NCBI GenBank assembly: GCA_905206345.1
Contig: CAJLGW010000016.1
Location: forward strand, 1 to 24,695
Reading direction: 5' to 3'
DNA length: 24,695 nt
From: an uncultured Sutterella sp.
Lineage (GTDB): Bacteria > Pseudomonadota > Gammaproteobacteria > Burkholderiales > Burkholderiaceae_F
Made by a program: the position numbers and the translations under genes. The notes below the pieces were generated by a model. It was not told the DNA's origin and ran no database searches. It saw nothing but the letters and a program-made list of their open reading frames with translations. Below are positions 22,068 to 24,695 of the stretch, piece by piece (position 1 is the stretch's first letter; every line of letters starts with the position of its first letter).

Positions 22068-23671
22068 TGTCTTTATTAATTACGAATGCCAAGATCTACG
22101 TTGAACGTGATCATTTTGCCCAAGCCCTCTTGGTAGGTGACGATGGTCGAATCGCAGCCGTGGGTACGGAAGAAGAAGTTCGTGCCGTGGCAGCTCAGGA
22201 TGTTGAAGTTTTTGATGCCCAAGGTCGCACGATTGTGCCGGGCTTTAATGACTCCCACCAACATTTAATGAACACGGGTATTGCTTTGGCTGCTGTGCGC
22301 TTGTTGGGAACAACGACCATTTCTGAAATCATTGAAAAGGGTCGTCGCTACATTGAAGAAAACCAAGTGGCGCCCAGTGAAATTATTCACGGCATGGGTT
22401 GGAATCAAGACTATTTCACCGACGAGCATCGCCTTTTGAATCGTCACGATTTGGACAGAATTTCCACTGAGCACCCGATCATCTTTGATCGCGCCTGTGG
22501 TCACATTTTGGTCTGTAATACCATGGCTTTGGAAATGGCCGGCGTCACGGTGGATACGGTTCCCAACGAAGGGGGTGCCATTGACGTTGAAAACGGGGAA
22601 TTGACGGGGATCTTCCGCGAAAATGCCCGTGCCCAAGTGCGCTCCATTATGGCTAGCCGCTCCGTTGAAGCCAAGAAGCGTTTGATTCGTTCTGCTATGG
22701 CTCATGCCTCTGAAACGGGTGTGACTTCTGTGCAAACGTGTGATTTGCGTTTAAGTGACTGGGAAACGACGTTGCAAGCTTTTGACGAAGTTTTGGCAGA
22801 AACGCCCAATATTCGTGTTTACCACCAATTCAGTTTCATGGAACCCAGGGAATTTCAACGTTTCTTGAACATGGGTTACCGCACCGGTATGGGGACGGAC
22901 TTCAACAAGTTTGGTCCGTTGAAGCTCTTTGTCGACGGTAGCCTCGGTGCTCGTACGGCCTTGATGCGTCAACCGTACCATGACGATCCCTCCACCAAGG
23001 GCATTGCAACGCTTACCGAGTCTCAATTGGATACGTTGGTCGGGATGGCAGTAGAAAACGATTGCTCTGTTGCGATTCACGCCATTGGTGACGGCGCCAT
23101 TGAAAATGTTTTAAATAGCTACGACAAGGTTTGCACCAATGGTGAAAATCCGTTGCGCTTGGGTATCGTTCACGTTCAAATTACTGACCGCCCGTTGTTG
23201 GAACGCTTTACGAAGAACGGTATTTTGGCTTACGTCCAACCGATTTTCTTGCACTATGATACGACCATTGTCGAAGATCGTGTGGGCGCTGAATTGGCTA
23301 GCACCAGCTACGCCTTTAAGAGCTTAGTGGATATGGGCGTACATACGAGCTTTGGTACGGACTCTCCGATCGAAGACATGAACCCGATTGATAACATCTA
23401 CTGTGCTGTGACCCGCCAAAACTTGCGCGGTGAACCCGCCGGCGGTTTCTATCCCGAAGAGTGCTTCGATATGGCCCAAGCTATTGACTGCTATACCACG
23501 GAAAGCGCTTACTGCTCCTTTGAAGAAAACTCAAAGGGTCGTTTGAAGCCCGGTTTCGTTGCTGACTTGGTGGTTTTAAGCCAAGATTTGTTTACGATCC
23601 CGCATGATCAAATCTTGCAAACGAAGGTGGATCGCACGATGGTCAACGGCCGCTGGGTCTACGAACGCTAA
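22067..23671 (+). CDS. YtcJ-like metal-dependent amidohydrolase
   Basis: This 534-residue enzyme of the Amidohydrolase_3 family hydrolyses C-N bonds in amides or related compounds using one or two metal ions. The metal-binding HxH is at His64/His66 (GFNDSHQHL). Lys286 in LKLFVDGSLGARTA lies in the conserved segment that often carries the carbamylated lysine or nearby ligands. Later signatures are GIVHVQITD, AIHAIGDGAI and the C-terminal Asp in FGTDSPIEDMNP. No signal peptide is seen, so it should be cytoplasmic. It overlaps the permease stop by one base and is controlled by the same lysine riboswitch, suggesting that it acts on what the permease imports. A relative, N-substituted formamide deformylase, shows the chemistry available to this family; the substrate here is unknown. 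Confidence 0.9.
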   Translation: MSLLITNAKIYVERDHFAQALLVGDDGRIAAVGTEEEVRAVAAQDVEVFDAQGRTIVPGFNDSHQHLMNTGIALAAVRLLGTTTISEIIEKGRRYIEENQVAPSEIIHGMGWNQDYFTDEHRLLNRHDLDRISTEHPIIFDRACGHILVCNTMALEMAGVTVDTVPNEGGAIDVENGELTGIFRENARAQVRSIMASRSVEAKKRLIRSAMAHASETGVTSVQTCDLRLSDWETTLQAFDEVLAETPNIRVYHQFSFMEPREFQRFLNMGYRTGMGTDFNKFGPLKLFVDGSLGARTALMRQPYHDDPSTKGIATLTESQLDTLVGMAVENDCSVAIHAIGDGAIENVLNSYDKVCTNGENPLRLGIVHVQITDRPLLERFTKNGILAYVQPIFLHYDTTIVEDRVGAELASTSYAFKSLVDMGVHTSFGTDSPIEDMNPIDNIYCAVTRQNLRGEPAGGFYPEECFDMAQAIDCYTTESAYCSFEENSKGRLKPGFVADLVVLSQDLFTIPHDQILQTKVDRTMVNGRWVYER

Positions 23672-23696
23672 TTGATTCTTTTCAAACTTTAAGACG

Positions 23697-23730
23697 GGGA
23701 TTGAAATCGAAAGGTTTCAGTCCCTTTTCT
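23697..23730 (+). terminator. intrinsic terminator after the amidohydrolase gene
   Basis: GGGATTGAAA (23697-23706) pairs with TTTCAGTCCC (23715-23724) with one G-T pair and is followed by TTTTCTTC. It closes the lysine-riboswitch operon. Confidence 0.85.
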
Positions 23731-23777
23731 TCAGGTAGACTTTAAGTATTGGTTCAATTTTTCAAAAAGACTTCAAG

Positions 23778-24515
23778 ATGCGTTTTTCTTTACTGCCTTT
23801 ACTGATGGTGCCTTTGGTGGCAACGGCTGCCGGTAATACGGATATTGATTCCTTCAATGACGCAAAGCGCCTTTTGGAACGTAAGGTCTATTTTGACCAT
23901 CGCGTGACGCTTTACTGTGAAGCTTCGTTTGATCAACGTAAAAACATCACATTGCCCGAGGGTTTTGTGACAGATAAGCATGAAAAGCGTGCAACGCGAG
24001 TTGAATGGGAACACGTTGTGCCGGCAGAAAACTTTGGACGCTCCTTTAAAGAATGGCGAGAAGGTGATCGAGCTTGCGTGAATCCCAATGGGAAGACGTT
24101 TAAGGGACGTAAATGTGCTGAAAAAGTTAATTATGACTTTCGTTTAATGCAAGCCGATCTCTATAACCTTTATCCGGCGATCGGTGCGGTTAATGCCATG
24201 CGTCAAAACTATAACTTCCAACTCTTGCCAGGAGTGCCCTCGAGCTTCGGGTCTTGCCAAATGAAGATTGATCGACGCCGTGCAGAACCACCAGAAAATG
24301 CGCGCGGCCCCATTGCCCGTACTTATCTTTATATGGCGGAGACCTATCCGCAGCACTTTAAGTTAAGTAAGCAACAAGAGCGCTTGATGCAAGGCTGGGA
24401 TAATCAATATCCGGTCGATAAATGGGAGTGTACGAGAGCGCAACGAATTGAAGAAATTCAAGGCAATAGCAATGCGTTTGTGAAGGATGCTTGTATGGCG
24501 GCTCGGCTTTGGTAA
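23778..24515 (+). CDS. endA: secreted endonuclease I (EndA/Dns family)
   Basis: This 245-residue protein begins with a signal peptide (MRFSLLPLLMVPLVATAAG, likely cut after the AxA-like ATAA), so it should act in the periplasm or outside the cell. The mature part contains the Endonuclease_1 signature RVEWEHVVPAENFG, a beta-beta-alpha-metal type site with the catalytic-type His, followed by CVNPNGKTFKGRKCAEKVN and NYDFRLMQADLYNLYPAIGAVN. Several Cys probably form disulfides, as in EndA. These enzymes cut DNA nonspecifically, providing nucleotides or limiting DNA entry. The start has only a weak ribosome-binding site (AAGAC) and no clear promoter. Length is near the E. coli EndA precursor (235). 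Confidence 0.93.
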   Translation: MRFSLLPLLMVPLVATAAGNTDIDSFNDAKRLLERKVYFDHRVTLYCEASFDQRKNITLPEGFVTDKHEKRATRVEWEHVVPAENFGRSFKEWREGDRACVNPNGKTFKGRKCAEKVNYDFRLMQADLYNLYPAIGAVNAMRQNYNFQLLPGVPSSFGSCQMKIDRRRAEPPENARGPIARTYLYMAETYPQHFKLSKQQERLMQGWDNQYPVDKWECTRAQRIEEIQGNSNAFVKDACMAARLW

Positions 24516-24551
24516 GGCACTCCAATAATGTGATTGGATTGATTGGATAAC

Positions 24552-24578
24552 AAAAAATACAACGATCTTTTGTTGTAT
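24552..24578 (-). terminator. minus-strand intrinsic terminator facing endA
   Basis: Read on the minus strand, ATACAAC (24578-24572) pairs with GTTGTAT (24563-24557) and is followed directly by a run of T (opposite AAAAA at 24552-24556). It would end a transcript arriving from beyond the right edge and is convergent with endA. Confidence 0.6.
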
Positions 24579-24628
24579 CACAACACTTTTTACCACGAAA
24601 AAATGTCGGAGTCCTGAGTTTATCAGTC

Positions 24629-24673
24629 AAAAGTCGATTTACTGCATATAAATCATGAAGTTAATCGACTTTT
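24629..24673 (+). terminator. AT-rich hairpin near the right edge
   Basis: AAAAGTCGATT (24629-24639) pairs perfectly with AATCGACTTTT (24663-24673) around a 23-base loop and is followed by CTTTC on the plus strand. It may be the endA terminator or part of a leader or small RNA; the large loop makes it atypical. Confidence 0.4.
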
Positions 24674-24695
24674 CTTTCGTTGGACCTATGTTATA

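Larger units (their letters stand above)
24516..24695. other. right-edge intergenic stretch with hairpins and no gene
   Basis: These last 180 bases hold no supportable coding region. They contain a minus-strand terminator and a second hairpin (listed separately) plus a short ATTGG-type direct repeat near 24533-24547. Short open frames here have no ribosome-binding site or recognisable similarity. Confidence 0.6.

Noticed and set aside
1..24695. Mobile elements, CRISPR arrays, tRNA or rRNA genes
   Set aside because: No transposase, no regularly spaced short repeats and no tRNA- or rRNA-like sequence was recognised on either strand. The only sizeable repeat is the dnaB duplication.

Overview
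This window looks like chromosomal core DNA of a host-associated betaproteobacterium, most likely Burkholderiales and plausibly Sutterellaceae (Parasutterella, Sutterella or Turicimonas type). The reasons are the rpsF-priB-rpsR-rplI-dnaB order, the bcp-phoH pair that is common in Burkholderiales, moderate GC content, and strong TTG/AAG/CGT/GAA codon bias in highly expressed genes. This assignment is an inference; there is no rRNA here to confirm it. I see no insertion sequence, prophage, CRISPR array or tRNA.

Layout. (1) 1-1740: a ribosomal-protein operon (rpsF, priB, rpsR, rplI) behind a sigma70-like promoter and a terminator-like leader hairpin. (2) 1780-4521: dnaB (replicative helicase), then an intact truncated copy of the DnaB ATPase domain, then a small membrane protein (DUF456). 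The extra copy lies in an approximately 0.8 kb tandem duplication that also captured the start region of the downstream gene. (3) 4535-13410, minus strand: a tightly packed recC-recB-recD operon encoding the complete RecBCD helicase-nuclease, facing the DUF456 gene across a bidirectional terminator. (4) 13593-14751: a ZIP-family metal transporter and an orphan lipoprotein. (5) 14803-16951, minus strand: bcp-phoH (peroxiredoxin and PIN/PhoH ATPase). (6) 17091-17495: a CrcB homologue in which both residues of the fluoride-channel Phe box appear to be replaced. (7) 17589-20331: the disaggregase clpB behind a textbook heat-shock (sigma32) promoter. (8) 20347-23730: a lysine riboswitch with its own intrinsic terminator, controlling a two-gene operon of an APC amino-acid transporter and a YtcJ-like amidohydrolase joined by a one-base stop/start overlap. 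(9) 23778-24515: a secreted EndA-type endonuclease. The last 180 bases hold only hairpins, one of which terminates transcription arriving from the right.

The most unusual items are the dnaB partial paralogue, which keeps Walker A and B but loses the arginine finger; the lysine-riboswitch operon pairing a transporter with an amidohydrolase, which may import and hydrolyse a lysine-containing compound; and the CrcB homologue without its Phe box.
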